DNA from: Streptomyces sp. NBC_00249 | GTDB taxonomy: Bacteria > Actinomycetota > Actinomycetes > Streptomycetales > Streptomycetaceae | Direction of reading: 5' to 3' | Assembly: GCF_026342355.1 (NCBI RefSeq) | Contig: NZ_JAPEMV010000002.1 | Span: forward strand, 372,001 to 436,000 | Length of the DNA stretch: 64,000 bases | In this document: one piece after another, positions 1-7,993 of the stretch | Layout: each line of letters starts with the position of its first letter | How positions within the stretch are numbered: the first letter of the stretch is position 1 | Program-made: the position numbers and the translations under genes | Notes under the pieces: generated by a model | Databases searched by the model: none | What the model was told of the DNA's origin: nothing | Seen by the model: only the letters and a program-made list of their open reading frames with translations

Positions 1-142
1 TGCGTACATCCTCCCCCGAGTGCGCGCGCCGATGAAAAGGATCCCGAAAGATCGCTCGTGAACTGCTGTACTGGACGCACCTGACCGCTGTGCGGCGCCG
101 GGTCCCCACCTGGCGCCAGTAGCCTTCGCGTGGTTGTCGCTC

Positions 143-165
143 TTACGCTACGAGCCGTAGCGTAA
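143..165. promoter_or_regulatory. Perfect inverted repeat, probable TetR-family operator
   Basis: Two perfect 10-bp arms, TTACGCTACG and CGTAGCGTAA, are separated by 3 bp. The size and symmetry are those of a TetR-family operator, and the site lies about 90 bp upstream of the TetR gene at 252. The likely reading is autoregulation plus control of a leftward gene beyond the window edge. The rest of 1-142 shows no convincing gene. Confidence 0.6.
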
Positions 166-238
166 CTCCCTCCGGCCCCCGCTGCCCAGTGATCTGAAGC
201 ACACCGAAAGGGCCCCCGCCGGTTCCACTACCGACGGG

Positions 239-244
239 TATGGT
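239..244 (+). promoter_or_regulatory. Possible -10 box (TATGGT) for a leaderless tetR transcript
   Basis: TATGGT is followed by 7 bases and then the ATG at 252. No good -35 box is visible. The spacing suggests a transcript that starts at, or within a base or so of, the initiation codon. No Shine-Dalgarno sequence is seen. Confidence 0.3.
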
Positions 245-251
245 CTCGGCC

Positions 252-890
252 ATGCGCAACCCCAGCCACCGCACGAACCCCCCGCCCGGTCGCACCGGCC
301 GCCCCCGCAGTGCGGCGGCGGACGCCGCGATCCTGGCGGCGACGCGGGACGCGCTGGTGGAGCTGGGCTGGTCGAAGCTGACGATGGGGGACGTCTCGGC
401 GCGGGCGGGGGTCGCCAAGACCACCCTGTACCGCCGCTGGGCCGGCAAGAACGAGCTGGTCGTGGACGCGGTCGCGGAGCTCTTCGACGCGCTGGAACTC
501 CCGGACCGGGGCTCGCTCGAAGCCGACATCGAGTACGTGGTGCTGCAGTTCGCGGCGCTCCTGCGGCGCCCGGAGGCCCGTACGGCCCTGATGGCGGTGG
601 TCGCCGAGTCCACCCGGGACGAGGCCCTGCGCGACCGGATCCGGTCGGCGATCGTGGACCGGCAGAAACGTCTCGTCGTACTGGGTCGCGAACGGGCCCA
701 GGCCCGCGGCGAACTGCCCTACGAGGAGGACGAGTCCCTCACCGGCCACACCACGGACCTGATCTTCGACGTGATCGCGGGCACGGTGGTGCACCGGGCG
801 CTGGTGAGCTCCGAGCCGGTGGACGCCCTCTGGGTGGCCTCCTTCACGGGCCTGCTGATGCATGGCCTCCAGGGCGCGGCCTCCGCCTGA
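252..890 (+). CDS. TetR/AcrR family transcriptional regulator
   Basis: The protein has 212 residues. Residues about 15-65 form a typical TetR N-terminal DNA-binding domain; the helix-turn-helix reads GDVSARAGVAKTTLYRRW, with the family's conserved TLYRRW recognition-helix end. The rest is a helical ligand-binding and dimerisation domain with no recognisable ligand signature. I chose the ATG at 252 because a TATGGT box sits 7 bases upstream; an in-frame ATG at 240 would add four residues. The perfect inverted repeat at 143-165 is a natural binding site. The gene is convergent with icmA. The ligand and target genes cannot be told from the sequence; a transporter gene to the left of the window is a common arrangement. 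Confidence 0.9.
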   Translation: MRNPSHRTNPPPGRTGRPRSAAADAAILAATRDALVELGWSKLTMGDVSARAGVAKTTLYRRWAGKNELVVDAVAELFDALELPDRGSLEADIEYVVLQFAALLRRPEARTALMAVVAESTRDEALRDRIRSAIVDRQKRLVVLGRERAQARGELPYEEDESLTGHTTDLIFDVIAGTVVHRALVSSEPVDALWVASFTGLLMHGLQGAASA

Positions 891-1005
891 CCTCCGGCCC
901 TTGTTCATCACCACGCGTGCGCTCACGCCCCGTACGGACGCGGGAAGGCCGGTCATGGCCCCACCGTAACGGGGGCCACGACCGGCCCGTGGGCCTGCCG
1001 GTCCG

Positions 1006-2706
1006 TCAGAAACCGGGCGGCTCCGTGTAGGTGCCCCACTCGTCGCGCAGGACGTTGCAGATCTCGCCGAGCGTGGCCTCGGCGCGTACGGCGTCGAGCA
1101 TGGCCGGGATCATGTTCGAGCCGTCGCGGGCGGCGGCGAGCATCTCGTCGAGCGCGGCGCCCACCTTGGCGTCGTCGCGGCGGCCCTTGCGCGCGGCCAG
1201 CTCCTGGACCTGTACGCGCTCCACCTCGTGGCTGACGCGGAGGATCTCCAGGTCGCCGGTGACGGAGCCGTGGTGGACGTTGACGCCGACGACGCGCTTG
1301 TCGCCCTTCTCCACGGAGCGCTGGTACTGGAAGGCGGATTCGGCGATCTCGCCGGTGAACCAGCCGTCCTCGATGCCGCGCAGGATGCCCGAGGTGATCG
1401 GCCCGATGGGGTGCCGGCCGTCGGGGTGGGCGCGCAGGCCGCGCTCCCTGATCTGCTCGAAGATCTTCTCGGCGTCGGCCTCGATGCGGTCGGTGAGCTG
1501 CTCGACGTACCAGGAGCCGCCCAGCGGGTCGGCCACGTTGGCGACGCCGGTCTCCTCCATCAGCACCTGCTGCGTGCGCAGGGCGATCTCGGCGGCCTGC
1601 TCGCTGGGGAGGGCGAGGGTCTCGTCGAGGGCGTTGGTGTGGAGGGAGTTGGTGCCGCCGAGGACGGCCGCGAGGGCTTCGACGGCGGTGCGCACGACGT
1701 TGTTGTACGGCTGCTGGGCCGTGAGGGAGACCCCGGCGGTCTGGGTGTGGAAGCGCAGCCACATGGCCTTGTCGGACTTCGCCCCGTAGACCTCCTTCAT
1801 CCAGCGGGCCCAGATGCGGCGGGCGGCGCGGAACTTGGCGATCTCCTCGAAGAAGTCGAGGTGCGCGTCGAAGAAGAAGGAGAGGCCGGAGGCGAAGTGG
1901 TCGACGTCCAGGCCGCGGGAGAGGCCGAGTTCCACGTAGCCGAAGCCGTCGGCGAGGGTGTACGCGAGCTCCTGCGCGGCCGTGGCCCCGGCCTCGCGGA
2001 TGTGGTAGCCGGAGACGGACAGCGGCTTGTAGGCGGGGATGCCGTTCGCGCAGTACTCCATGAGGTCGCCGATGAGGCGCAGGTGCGGCTCGGGTTCGAA
2101 GAGCCACTCCTTCTGGGCGATGTACTCCTTGAAGATGTCCGTCTGGAGGGTGCCGTTGAGCACGGCCGGGTCGACGCCCTGGCGCTCGGCGGCGACGAGG
2201 TACATGCAGAAGGCGGGGACGGCGGGCCCGCTGATGGTCATGGAGGTGGTGACGTCGCCGAGCGGGATGTCCTTGAAGAGGACCTCCATGTCGGCGGCGG
2301 AGTCTATGGCGACCCCGCAGTGCCCGACCTCGCCCAGGGCGCGGGGGTCGTCGGAGTCCCGGCCCATGAGGGTGGGCATGTCGAAGGCGACGGAGAGCCC
2401 GCCGCCGCCGGCGGCCAGGATCATCTTGTAGCGCTCGTTGGTCTGCTCGGCGTTGCCGAAGCCCGCGAACTGGCGGATGGTCCAGGTGCGGCCGCGGTAG
2501 CCGGTCGCGTGCAGACCCCGGGTGAAGGGGTACTCCCCGGGCCAGCCGATGCGCTCGAACCCCTCGTACGAGTCACCGGGCCGGGGCCCGTAGACGGGGT
2601 CGACGTCATCTCCGGAGAGCGTCGTGAAATCGGCCTCGCGCTTGCGGGCCTTGTCGTACCGGGCCTGCCAGCGACGGCGGCCCTCCTCGATGGCGTCAGC
2701 GTCCAT
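1006..2706 (-). CDS. icmA: Isobutyryl-CoA mutase large subunit (IcmA)
   Basis: This is the catalytic subunit of the adenosylcobalamin-dependent mutase that interconverts isobutyryl-CoA and n-butyryl-CoA, linking valine breakdown to butyryl- and methylmalonyl-CoA precursors. From the ATG at 2706 it has 566 residues, the usual IcmA length, and begins MDADAIEEGRRRWQARYDK. Two residues separate isobutyryl- from methylmalonyl-CoA mutases: Phe80 (in TIRQFAGF; Tyr in methylmalonyl-CoA mutase) and Gln198 (in FKEYIAQ; Arg in methylmalonyl-CoA mutase). Both match the isobutyryl type. There is no C-terminal B12-binding domain, so it needs the separate small subunit IcmB, which is not in this window. A 24-bp palindrome lies 8 bp upstream. 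A GTG at 2712 is a less likely start. Confidence 0.93.
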   Translation of the reverse strand: MDADAIEEGRRRWQARYDKARKREADFTTLSGDDVDPVYGPRPGDSYEGFERIGWPGEYPFTRGLHATGYRGRTWTIRQFAGFGNAEQTNERYKMILAAGGGGLSVAFDMPTLMGRDSDDPRALGEVGHCGVAIDSAADMEVLFKDIPLGDVTTSMTISGPAVPAFCMYLVAAERQGVDPAVLNGTLQTDIFKEYIAQKEWLFEPEPHLRLIGDLMEYCANGIPAYKPLSVSGYHIREAGATAAQELAYTLADGFGYVELGLSRGLDVDHFASGLSFFFDAHLDFFEEIAKFRAARRIWARWMKEVYGAKSDKAMWLRFHTQTAGVSLTAQQPYNNVVRTAVEALAAVLGGTNSLHTNALDETLALPSEQAAEIALRTQQVLMEETGVANVADPLGGSWYVEQLTDRIEADAEKIFEQIRERGLRAHPDGRHPIGPITSGILRGIEDGWFTGEIAESAFQYQRSVEKGDKRVVGVNVHHGSVTGDLEILRVSHEVERVQVQELAARKGRRDDAKVGAALDEMLAAARDGSNMIPAMLDAVRAEATLGEICNVLRDEWGTYTEPPGF

Positions 2707-2714
2707 ACCCACGA

Positions 2715-2738
2715 ATTTACTAGGACGTCCTAGTAAAT
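2715..2738. promoter_or_regulatory. 24-bp perfect palindrome at the icmA promoter, probable operator
   Basis: The half-sites are ATTTACTAGGAC and its exact reverse complement, with no spacer. It ends 8 bp before the icmA ATG on the minus strand and is far more AT-rich than its surroundings. TAGTAA inside it could serve as a -10 element. A dimeric repressor here would block icmA transcription. It differs from the TetR operator at 143-165, so another regulator is implied. Confidence 0.75.
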
Positions 2739-2793
2739 GTCGATGGGCAACCCCCGGAGAGTCTTCCCCGGGGGTGTCCGCTCAGGTACCGCT

Positions 2794-3123
2794 CTAGGCC
2801 TTGGCGGTGGCCAGGGCGTCGTCGATCAGCGGCTCGACCTCGGCGCGGACCTTGCTCTCTACGAAGAAGGCGGCCAGCGGGATCGTGCCGGAGACCAGCA
2901 CCCACAGCAGCTTGCCGAAGGGCCACCTGGCCTTGGAGCCCAGGTCGAAGGCGAAGACCAGGTAGATCATGAAGAGCACACCGTGGACCTGCGAGACCGC
3001 GAGGGTCAGGCCGGCGCCGGTGTCGAAGCCGTACTTCGCCACCATGCAGGCGCAGAGGATCAGGAGCATGACCGCGGTCACGTAGGCCATGACGCGGTAG
3101 CGGGTCAGCACGCTTCGTTTCAT
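2794..3123 (-). CDS. DUF3817 domain small membrane protein
   Basis: The protein has 109 residues and three predicted membrane segments: about residues 10-30 (VMAYVTAVMLLILCACMV), 45-62 (VHGVLFMIYLVFAFDL) and 72-92. The core HGVLFMIY...KARWPF pattern is the DUF3817 hallmark; family function is unknown. It starts at an ATG 87 bp downstream of the icmA start region on the same strand, but it is encoded before icmA in the direction of reading only as a neighbour, not clearly as an operon member. A paralogue with the same core (HGILFVIY...KAKWPL) is encoded at 7646-7993. It probably sits in the cytoplasmic membrane. Confidence 0.8.
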   Translation of the reverse strand: MKRSVLTRYRVMAYVTAVMLLILCACMVAKYGFDTGAGLTLAVSQVHGVLFMIYLVFAFDLGSKARWPFGKLLWVLVSGTIPLAAFFVESKVRAEVEPLIDDALATAKA

Positions 3124-3201
3124 GCCGTCGAGCCTAACCGTCCGTTTTGCGCGATCTTGACGCGGCCCCGCCCCGGCGGCCGCGCCCCCGGCCGCCGCGC
3201 C

Positions 3202-3711
3202 TCACTTCTCCTCGAAGTCGGCGGCGGCCACCCGCAGCGGGCGCAGCAGGGCGAAGATCTCCCCGCACTCCTCGGCGTCGTACACCCCGAGCCCGAAGTC
3301 GACGGCCATCAGGGCCTCGGTGGCCGCCTCGACGACCTCACGGCCCTTCGGCGTGATGGAGGCGAGGGTGCCGCGCCCGTCCTGCGGGTTGGGGCGCTTG
3401 GCCACCAGTCCGGACCTCATCAGCCGGTCGACGGTGTTCGTCACGGAGGTCGGGTGGACCATCAGCCGCTCGCCGATCTTCGACATCGGCAGCTCCCCCG
3501 CCTGGGAGAAGGTGAGCAGCACGAGCGCCTCGTAGCGGGCGAAGGTCAGTCCGTACGGCTTGACCACCGCGTCGACCTCGCCGAGCAGGATCTGGTGGGC
3601 GCGCATGATCGAGGTGATCGCGGCCATCGAGGGCACCGGACCCCAGCGCTGCTGCCAGAGCTCGTCGGCGCGGGCGATGGGGTCGAAGGGGAGACTGAGC
3701 GGCTTGGGCAC
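3202..3711 (-). CDS. MarR family transcriptional regulator
   Basis: The protein has 169 residues. The winged helix spans about residues 60-130: GELPMSKIGERLMVHPTSVTNTV is the helix-turn-helix, followed by the wing with NPQDGRGTLASITPKG, where D and R are the usual MarR wing residues. It starts at a GTG. A TAGGGT box lies 9 bp upstream of the start, so a very short leader is possible. It is in the same orientation as the MFS gene at 3755-5035 and may control it or itself. It is distinct from the second MarR protein at 10337-10822. The ligand is unknown. Confidence 0.85.
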   Translation of the reverse strand: MPKPLSLPFDPIARADELWQQRWGPVPSMAAITSIMRAHQILLGEVDAVVKPYGLTFARYEALVLLTFSQAGELPMSKIGERLMVHPTSVTNTVDRLMRSGLVAKRPNPQDGRGTLASITPKGREVVEAATEALMAVDFGLGVYDAEECGEIFALLRPLRVAAADFEEK

Positions 3712-3754
3712 CCACCAGACCCTACCGGTCGGTCATTTGGCGGCCACCCCCGTC

Positions 3755-5035
3755 TCACTCCTCGGCGCGCACCGCCGCCCGCACCTCCAGGAGGAGCAGC
3801 GGGACGACGAGCACCCCGAGCACGGCGGCCCCGGCGGCGACCGCGTGCACCGGGAGGAACTCGGCGGCGGCTCCGGCGAGGGCCATGCCGACACCCTGGA
3901 GGGTCATCAGTCCGGTGCCGAGCAGGGTCATGGCGCGGCCCCGCAGCTCGTCGGGGACGGCGTCGGCGTACATCCGGTCGAGCCCGAGGGTGTAGGCCTG
4001 CGCCAGCCCGGCGAGGAGCAGCGCCACCAGCAGCACGGCCACGCCGGGCCGGGCCGCCCAGACGAGGAGCGGGAGCGGGGCGGCACAGGCGAGGGGGGCC
4101 ACGATCCGCGAACGCGTTCGGCCGGTGAGCGCGGACCCCGCCCAGAGTTCTCCCGCGACGGCACCGACGGGCAGGGCGCACATGAGCACCCCGAGGGCGA
4201 CGGTCCCGGCGCCGATGCCGGTGGCGTAGGGCGTGAGCAGCGCCTCGGGAACGACGGCGAAGCCGGGCGGCAGCCAGCACAGCAGCGCCAGCGCCCGCAC
4301 CCGGCGGTCCCCGAGCACGGCCCGCAGCCCGCCGAGCGGCGAGCTGCGGACCCCGGCGGCGGCGCGGGCGGGACGGTCCCGGGTACCGAGGCGCAGCAGC
4401 AGTGCGGAGGTCAGGAACCCGGCGGCGGTGAGGGCGATCGCGCCGCGCGGGGCGAGGACGGTCAGCAGCACGCCGCCGAGGCCGAATCCGGCGAGCTGCG
4501 CGCTCTGGGAGACCATGCGCAGCAGGGAACGGCCGAGGACGAAGGGCTCGCCGGGTCCGAGGATGTCGGCGAGGGAGGCGCTGCGGGCGCCCTGGAACAG
4601 CGGCGCGACGAAGGCCGTGGCGCAGCGCAGGACGAGGAGCCCGGCGACGGGCGTCCCGGGCCACACCATCGCTGCCGCGCAGGCCGCGCAGACCAGGTCG
4701 CAGCCGACGAGGACCCGCCGGGCGGGCAGCCGGTCGGCGAGCGGGGCGAGGAGGGTGCCGCCGAGGGCGTAGGGGAGGAAGCCGAGCGCGAAGGTGAGGG
4801 CGCTCATCAGGGGGGATCCGGTGGCCCGGTAGACGAGGACGGTGAGGGCGAGCTCGCTGACGACGACGCCGAGCAGCGACAGCAGGTGCGCGGCGAAGAC
4901 GACGCGGAACTCCGGCACCCGCAGGACGGTGCCGTACCCGGCGCGGGTCGCAGTCCCCGCCGGGTCGGGGTCGGGTGCCGGGCGGGGTCCGGTGCGCGGG
5001 GCCGCGTCACCGGCGTGGTCTGGTGTGGAGGGCAT
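3755..5035 (-). CDS. MFS transporter, probable exporter
   Basis: The protein has about 426 residues and roughly 12 hydrophobic segments, with MFS features such as ALGGTLLAPLADRLPARRVLVG in the loop between helices 2 and 3 (the family's GxxxDRxGRR-like motif). It resembles the MFS_3/enterobactin-exporter-like group seen with many actinobacterial regulators. I placed the start at the ATG at 5035 because nested inverted repeats at 5054-5089 look like an operator and should be noncoding; an ATG at 5077 would give 440 residues. Neither start has a good Shine-Dalgarno sequence. It is divergent from the ArsR-type regulator at 5128. The substrate is unknown; efflux of a toxic compound is the default guess. 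Confidence 0.8.
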   Translation of the reverse strand: MPSTPDHAGDAAPRTGPRPAPDPDPAGTATRAGYGTVLRVPEFRVVFAAHLLSLLGVVVSELALTVLVYRATGSPLMSALTFALGFLPYALGGTLLAPLADRLPARRVLVGCDLVCAACAAAMVWPGTPVAGLLVLRCATAFVAPLFQGARSASLADILGPGEPFVLGRSLLRMVSQSAQLAGFGLGGVLLTVLAPRGAIALTAAGFLTSALLLRLGTRDRPARAAAGVRSSPLGGLRAVLGDRRVRALALLCWLPPGFAVVPEALLTPYATGIGAGTVALGVLMCALPVGAVAGELWAGSALTGRTRSRIVAPLACAAPLPLLVWAARPGVAVLLVALLLAGLAQAYTLGLDRMYADAVPDELRGRAMTLLGTGLMTLQGVGMALAGAAAEFLPVHAVAAGAAVLGVLVVPLLLLEVRAAVRAEE

Positions 5036-5053
5036 GGGCGTCAGCGTGGGCGG

Positions 5054-5089
5054 GGCCGGACCCGCCGGACCAGACATTCGGGTCCGGCC
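5054..5089. promoter_or_regulatory. Nested inverted repeats between MFS gene and ArsR-type regulator
   Basis: Outer arms GGCCGGACCC (5054-5063) and GGGTCCGGCC (5080-5089) are perfect. A second pair, CCGGACC (5065-5071) and GGTCCGG (5081-5087), lies inside with a 9-bp spacer. The position in a divergent promoter region suggests an operator for the regulator at 5128. Confidence 0.5.
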
Positions 5090-5127
5090 GAATCCGCGGC
5101 AGCGCGGGGAGGGAAGGGGGAGACGGG

Positions 5128-6120
5128 ATGGGGTACGAGTTCCGGTTCGGGGAGGGCGATCTCCTGCGGTGCCGGTTCGCGCTCTCCCCGCGCTGGGAGA
5201 CGCAGGAGGCCGTACGGGTCCTGATGCGGCCGCACCGGCAGGCGTACCACCTGCCCTGGCTGAGCCGGATCCGGTCCGCCGCGGCCGGGCTGGACCTGCG
5301 CCCGCTGTGGCTGCTGATGCCGCGCAGGGGTCACCATCCGGACCTGCTCAGCCCGCCCCCGACAGGGCCCGGCGTGACCTTCGAGGAGGAGCTGGCGCGG
5401 GTGCGCGCGGCGGACCCGGAGGCGGCCCGCGAGGATCTGCGCCGCTCGCTGGCCTGCACGCCGGGCGCGCTGGAGAGCGAGCTGGGGCGGCGGATGCTGG
5501 CGGACCCCGGCCGGGCCGTGCGGGAACTGGCCGATCTGACGGAGGCGGCCTGGCGGGCCCTGGTCGCCCCGCACTGGCCGCGGCTGCGGGCCCTGCTGGA
5601 GGCCGACGTCCTGTTCCACTCCCGGCGGCTGGCGGCGGGCGGGCTGGAGGCCCTGTTCGACGGTCTCCACCCGGATCTGCGCTGGCACGGGGAGAGCAGC
5701 ACCCTGAGCGTCGAGGGCCCGGCCCGCCACGCTCGCCACTTGGGCGGCCAGGGGCTGTTGCTGATGCCGAGCGCGTTCGTCTGGCCGGAGGTGGTGGGCG
5801 GCTACGACCCCCCGTGGCAGCCGACGCTGGTGTACCCGGCGCGGGGCATCGGCGCGCTGTGGACGGCGTCGGAGGGCCCGGCCCCCCGCGCGCTGGCGGG
5901 GCTGATGGGGAGGGCGCGGGCCGAGGTGCTGTGCGCGCTGCACGAGCCGGCCTCGACGACGGCGCTCGCGCGGCGGCTGGGGCTGGCGCCCTCCACGGTG
6001 TCGGCGCACCTGAAGGCGCTGCGGGCGGCCGGGCTGCTGGTGACGGCGCGGTACGGGCGTCAGGTGCTCTACGAGCGGACGCCGCTCGGTATCGCGTTGG
6101 CGGCCGGGGGTCGCCCGTAG
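5128..6120 (+). CDS. ArsR-type winged-helix regulator with long N-terminal domain
   Basis: The protein has 330 residues. The last 80 or so residues carry an ArsR-like winged helix: ALHEPASTTALARRLGLAPSTVSAHLKALRAAGLL, with the wing in ARYGRQVLYERTPLG. The first 240 residues resemble the DUF5937-type domain often fused to such helices in Streptomyces; it has no cysteine metal site, so a small-molecule or protein signal is more likely than a metal. The ATG at 5128 follows the purine stretch GGGAAGGGGGAGACGGG. Divergent from the MFS gene, with inverted repeats between them, it probably represses itself and the transporter. Confidence 0.82.
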   Translation: MGYEFRFGEGDLLRCRFALSPRWETQEAVRVLMRPHRQAYHLPWLSRIRSAAAGLDLRPLWLLMPRRGHHPDLLSPPPTGPGVTFEEELARVRAADPEAAREDLRRSLACTPGALESELGRRMLADPGRAVRELADLTEAAWRALVAPHWPRLRALLEADVLFHSRRLAAGGLEALFDGLHPDLRWHGESSTLSVEGPARHARHLGGQGLLLMPSAFVWPEVVGGYDPPWQPTLVYPARGIGALWTASEGPAPRALAGLMGRARAEVLCALHEPASTTALARRLGLAPSTVSAHLKALRAAGLLVTARYGRQVLYERTPLGIALAAGGRP

Positions 6121-6227
6121 GGAGTGCGGTGTCGGAACCGGGGGGAGTTGTCCCTTATGTCACGATGTCCCGGTTCCGCGTTCCGCTCCGCCGCCCCTCC
6201 GCCGCCCCTTCGTCCCGAGGAAGCCGG

Positions 6228-7253
6228 ATGCCCCCCGCCGCCCGCAGACGTCGCCCCGTCACCGTCCTCGGCCTCCTGCTGCTCCTGGCCTGCGCCCCCG
6301 CCTGCTCCCCCGGTCCCGTGCCCGCGCCCGCGCCGCGACCCGGGCCCTCGGGCGGGGTCGCCGAGGCGGACGGGTCGCCGTTCTGGGTCGACCCGCAGGG
6401 TGTCGCCGCCCGCCAGGTCGCCGCCTGGGAGGCGCAGGGCCGCTACCACGACGCCCAGGTGCTGCGCCGGATCTCCGAACGCCCGACGGCCCTGTGGGTG
6501 CGGGGCGGTGATCCCGGCCCCGAGATCCGCCGGGCCAGGGCGGGGGCCAAGGCCGCCGGCCGGACCGTGCTCCTGACGGCGCACCGCCTCCCGTACCGCG
6601 GCTGCGCCCCGCACCCGTCCGGCGGCGCCCGGGACGCCGCCGCCTACCGCGCCTGGACCGCCGCCTTCGCCGCGGCCGTCGCCGACGCGCCGGCCCTCGT
6701 CGTGCTGGAGCCGGACGCCCTCGCGCACACCCTCGACGGCTGCACCCCGGCGGACCGTCAGGACGAGCGCTACCGGCTGCTGTCGGAGGCCGTGGACCGG
6801 CTCAAGCGGAACCCGCACACCCGGGTGTACCTGGACGCCGGCGACCCGGCCCGGATCCCGGACCCGGCCCGCCTCGTGGATCCGCTGCGCAGGGCGGGCC
6901 TCGCGCACGCCGACGGCTTCGCCCTCAACGTCTCCGGCCACCAGGACGACGCGGCCGCCCGCGCCTACGGGGCCCGGCTCTCGAAGGCCGTCGGCGGCAA
7001 GCACTTCGTCCTCGACACCGGCCCGGGCGGGGCCGGTCCGGCGCCCGGCGGCGGCCAGGACCCCGCCCCCTGCAACCCGCCGGGCCGCTCGCTCGGCACC
7101 CCGCCCACCGACCGGACGGGGGACCCGCTCGTGGACGCGTACCTGTGGATCAGGACGCCGGGCACCTCGGACGGCCCCTGCCGGGGCGGCCCGGCGGCGG
7201 GCGAGTGGTGGCCGGAGCACGCACTGGGCCTGGCCCGCCGCGCCCTCGACTGA
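6228..7253 (+). CDS. Glycoside hydrolase family 6-like secreted lipoprotein
   Basis: The protein has 341 residues from the ATG at 6228, which is preceded by GAGGAAG at ideal spacing; an ATG at 6165 is an alternative without a site. The N-terminus PAARRRRPVTVLGLLLLLAC looks like a lipoprotein signal with the lipobox ending at Cys. A proline-rich linker follows, then a GH6 (cellulase/cellobiohydrolase) fold: VVLEPDALAH holds the catalytic-acid Asp, and CNPPGRSLG, WIRTPGTSDG and GEWWPEHALGLA are family signatures near the C-terminus. The usual family RDC motif reads YRGC here, so one conserved Asp is missing. Activity on beta-1,4-glucan is therefore uncertain. No carbohydrate-binding module is present. 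Confidence 0.8.
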   Translation: MPPAARRRRPVTVLGLLLLLACAPACSPGPVPAPAPRPGPSGGVAEADGSPFWVDPQGVAARQVAAWEAQGRYHDAQVLRRISERPTALWVRGGDPGPEIRRARAGAKAAGRTVLLTAHRLPYRGCAPHPSGGARDAAAYRAWTAAFAAAVADAPALVVLEPDALAHTLDGCTPADRQDERYRLLSEAVDRLKRNPHTRVYLDAGDPARIPDPARLVDPLRRAGLAHADGFALNVSGHQDDAAARAYGARLSKAVGGKHFVLDTGPGGAGPAPGGGQDPAPCNPPGRSLGTPPTDRTGDPLVDAYLWIRTPGTSDGPCRGGPAAGEWWPEHALGLARRALD

Positions 7254-7275
7254 GCGGTCGGGACTGAGCGGTCGG
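7248..7275. repeat. 14-bp tandem duplication across the GH6 stop codon
   Basis: GACTGAGCGGTCGG occurs twice head to tail. The first copy contains the TGA stop of the GH6-like gene. It looks like a recent slippage duplication and has no obvious function. Confidence 0.7.
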
Positions 7276-7298
7276 GACATCAGGACGCGGACACGAAA

Positions 7299-7327
7299 GC
7301 GCCCCCGGCCGCAAGGGCCAGGGGCGC
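7299..7327. terminator. Hairpin terminator between convergent genes
   Basis: Arms GCGCCCCCGGCC and GGCCAGGGGCGC form a 12-bp stem with one mismatch and a 5-nt loop. The position between two convergent genes suggests bidirectional termination. No strong T run follows on either strand, as is usual in Streptomyces. Confidence 0.65.
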
Positions 7328-7352
7328 GTCACGCATACGGGGTCGCCGGCGG

Positions 7353-7649
7353 TCAGCCCTCCGCGAGGTGCCGCTCGACCGTCTCGACCTTCGAGGTCAT
7401 CCCGTCCGAGACCCCCGGCCGGATGTCGGCCTTGAGGATGAAGGAGACCCTGGGTGCCCGCGCCTCCACGGCGGCCACCGCGCGCCGCACGACGTCCATC
7501 ACCTCGTCCCATTCCCCCTCGACGGTGGTGAACATGGCGTCGGTGCGGTTCGGCAGCCCGGACTCGCGTACGACGCGCACGGCGTCGGCGACGTACTCGC
7601 CGACCTCCTCACCCACCCCCAGCGGGGTCACCGAGAACGCGATGATCAT
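7353..7649 (-). CDS. MTH1187 family thiamine-binding-like protein
   Basis: The protein has 98 residues and begins [19 protein letters not shown], the typical start of the DUF77/MTH1187 family; [15 protein letters not shown] and [13 protein letters not shown] are also family blocks. Some members bind thiamine or a related pyrimidine and form tetramers; the precise role is uncertain. The ATG at 7649 overlaps the stop codon of the upstream DUF3817 gene (ATGA), so translation is probably coupled and the two proteins may act together in a way not yet known. Confidence 0.85.
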   Translation of the reverse strand: MIIAFSVTPLGVGEEVGEYVADAVRVVRESGLPNRTDAMFTTVEGEWDEVMDVVRRAVAAVEARAPRVSFILKADIRPGVSDGMTSKVETVERHLAEG

Positions 7650-7993
7650 GCGCCGGCCGCCTCGCGGGCCCGGGCGGCGGCCACGACGCTGTCGGCCTCG
7701 TCCCGCTTGAGCAGCTTGTCCCCGTACAGGCCGCCGAAGGGCAGCAGCGCGAGGACGAAGAACAGGGCGACCTTCTTGAGCGGCCACTTGGCCTTGTTCC
7801 AGACGTCCAGCAGGAAGATCGCGTAGATGACGAACAGGATCCCGTGCAGGATCCCGAGCGGCATCATCAGGTAGTCGATGTCCGAGACGCGGCTGAGCAG
7901 CGAGCCGAAGATCAGCAGGGCCGGGAACGACAGCGCCTCCGGAACGGAGATGAGGCGCAGCCGGTGCAGGGCGGAAGCGGTCTGGATGTCCAC
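7646..7993 (-). CDS. DUF3817 domain small membrane protein (second copy)
   Basis: The protein has 115 residues with three predicted membrane segments: [32 protein letters not shown] and [15 protein letters not shown]. The central HGILFVIY...KAKWPL block is the DUF3817 core and resembles the protein at 2794-3123. It starts at a GTG preceded by GAAGG. It overlaps the downstream thiamine-binding-like gene by 4 nt, so the two form a two-gene unit. Function is unknown. Confidence 0.8.
   Translation of the reverse strand: MDIQTASALHRLRLISVPEALSFPALLIFGSLLSRVSDIDYLMMPLGILHGILFVIYAIFLLDVWNKAKWPLKKVALFFVLALLPFGGLYGDKLLKRDEADSVVAAARAREAAGA

Noticed and set aside
1..142. Possible leftward gene beginning near base 9
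   Set aside because: An ATG on the minus strand at 9-7 is immediately preceded by purines with no spacing, and only three codons are inside the window. Not callable.
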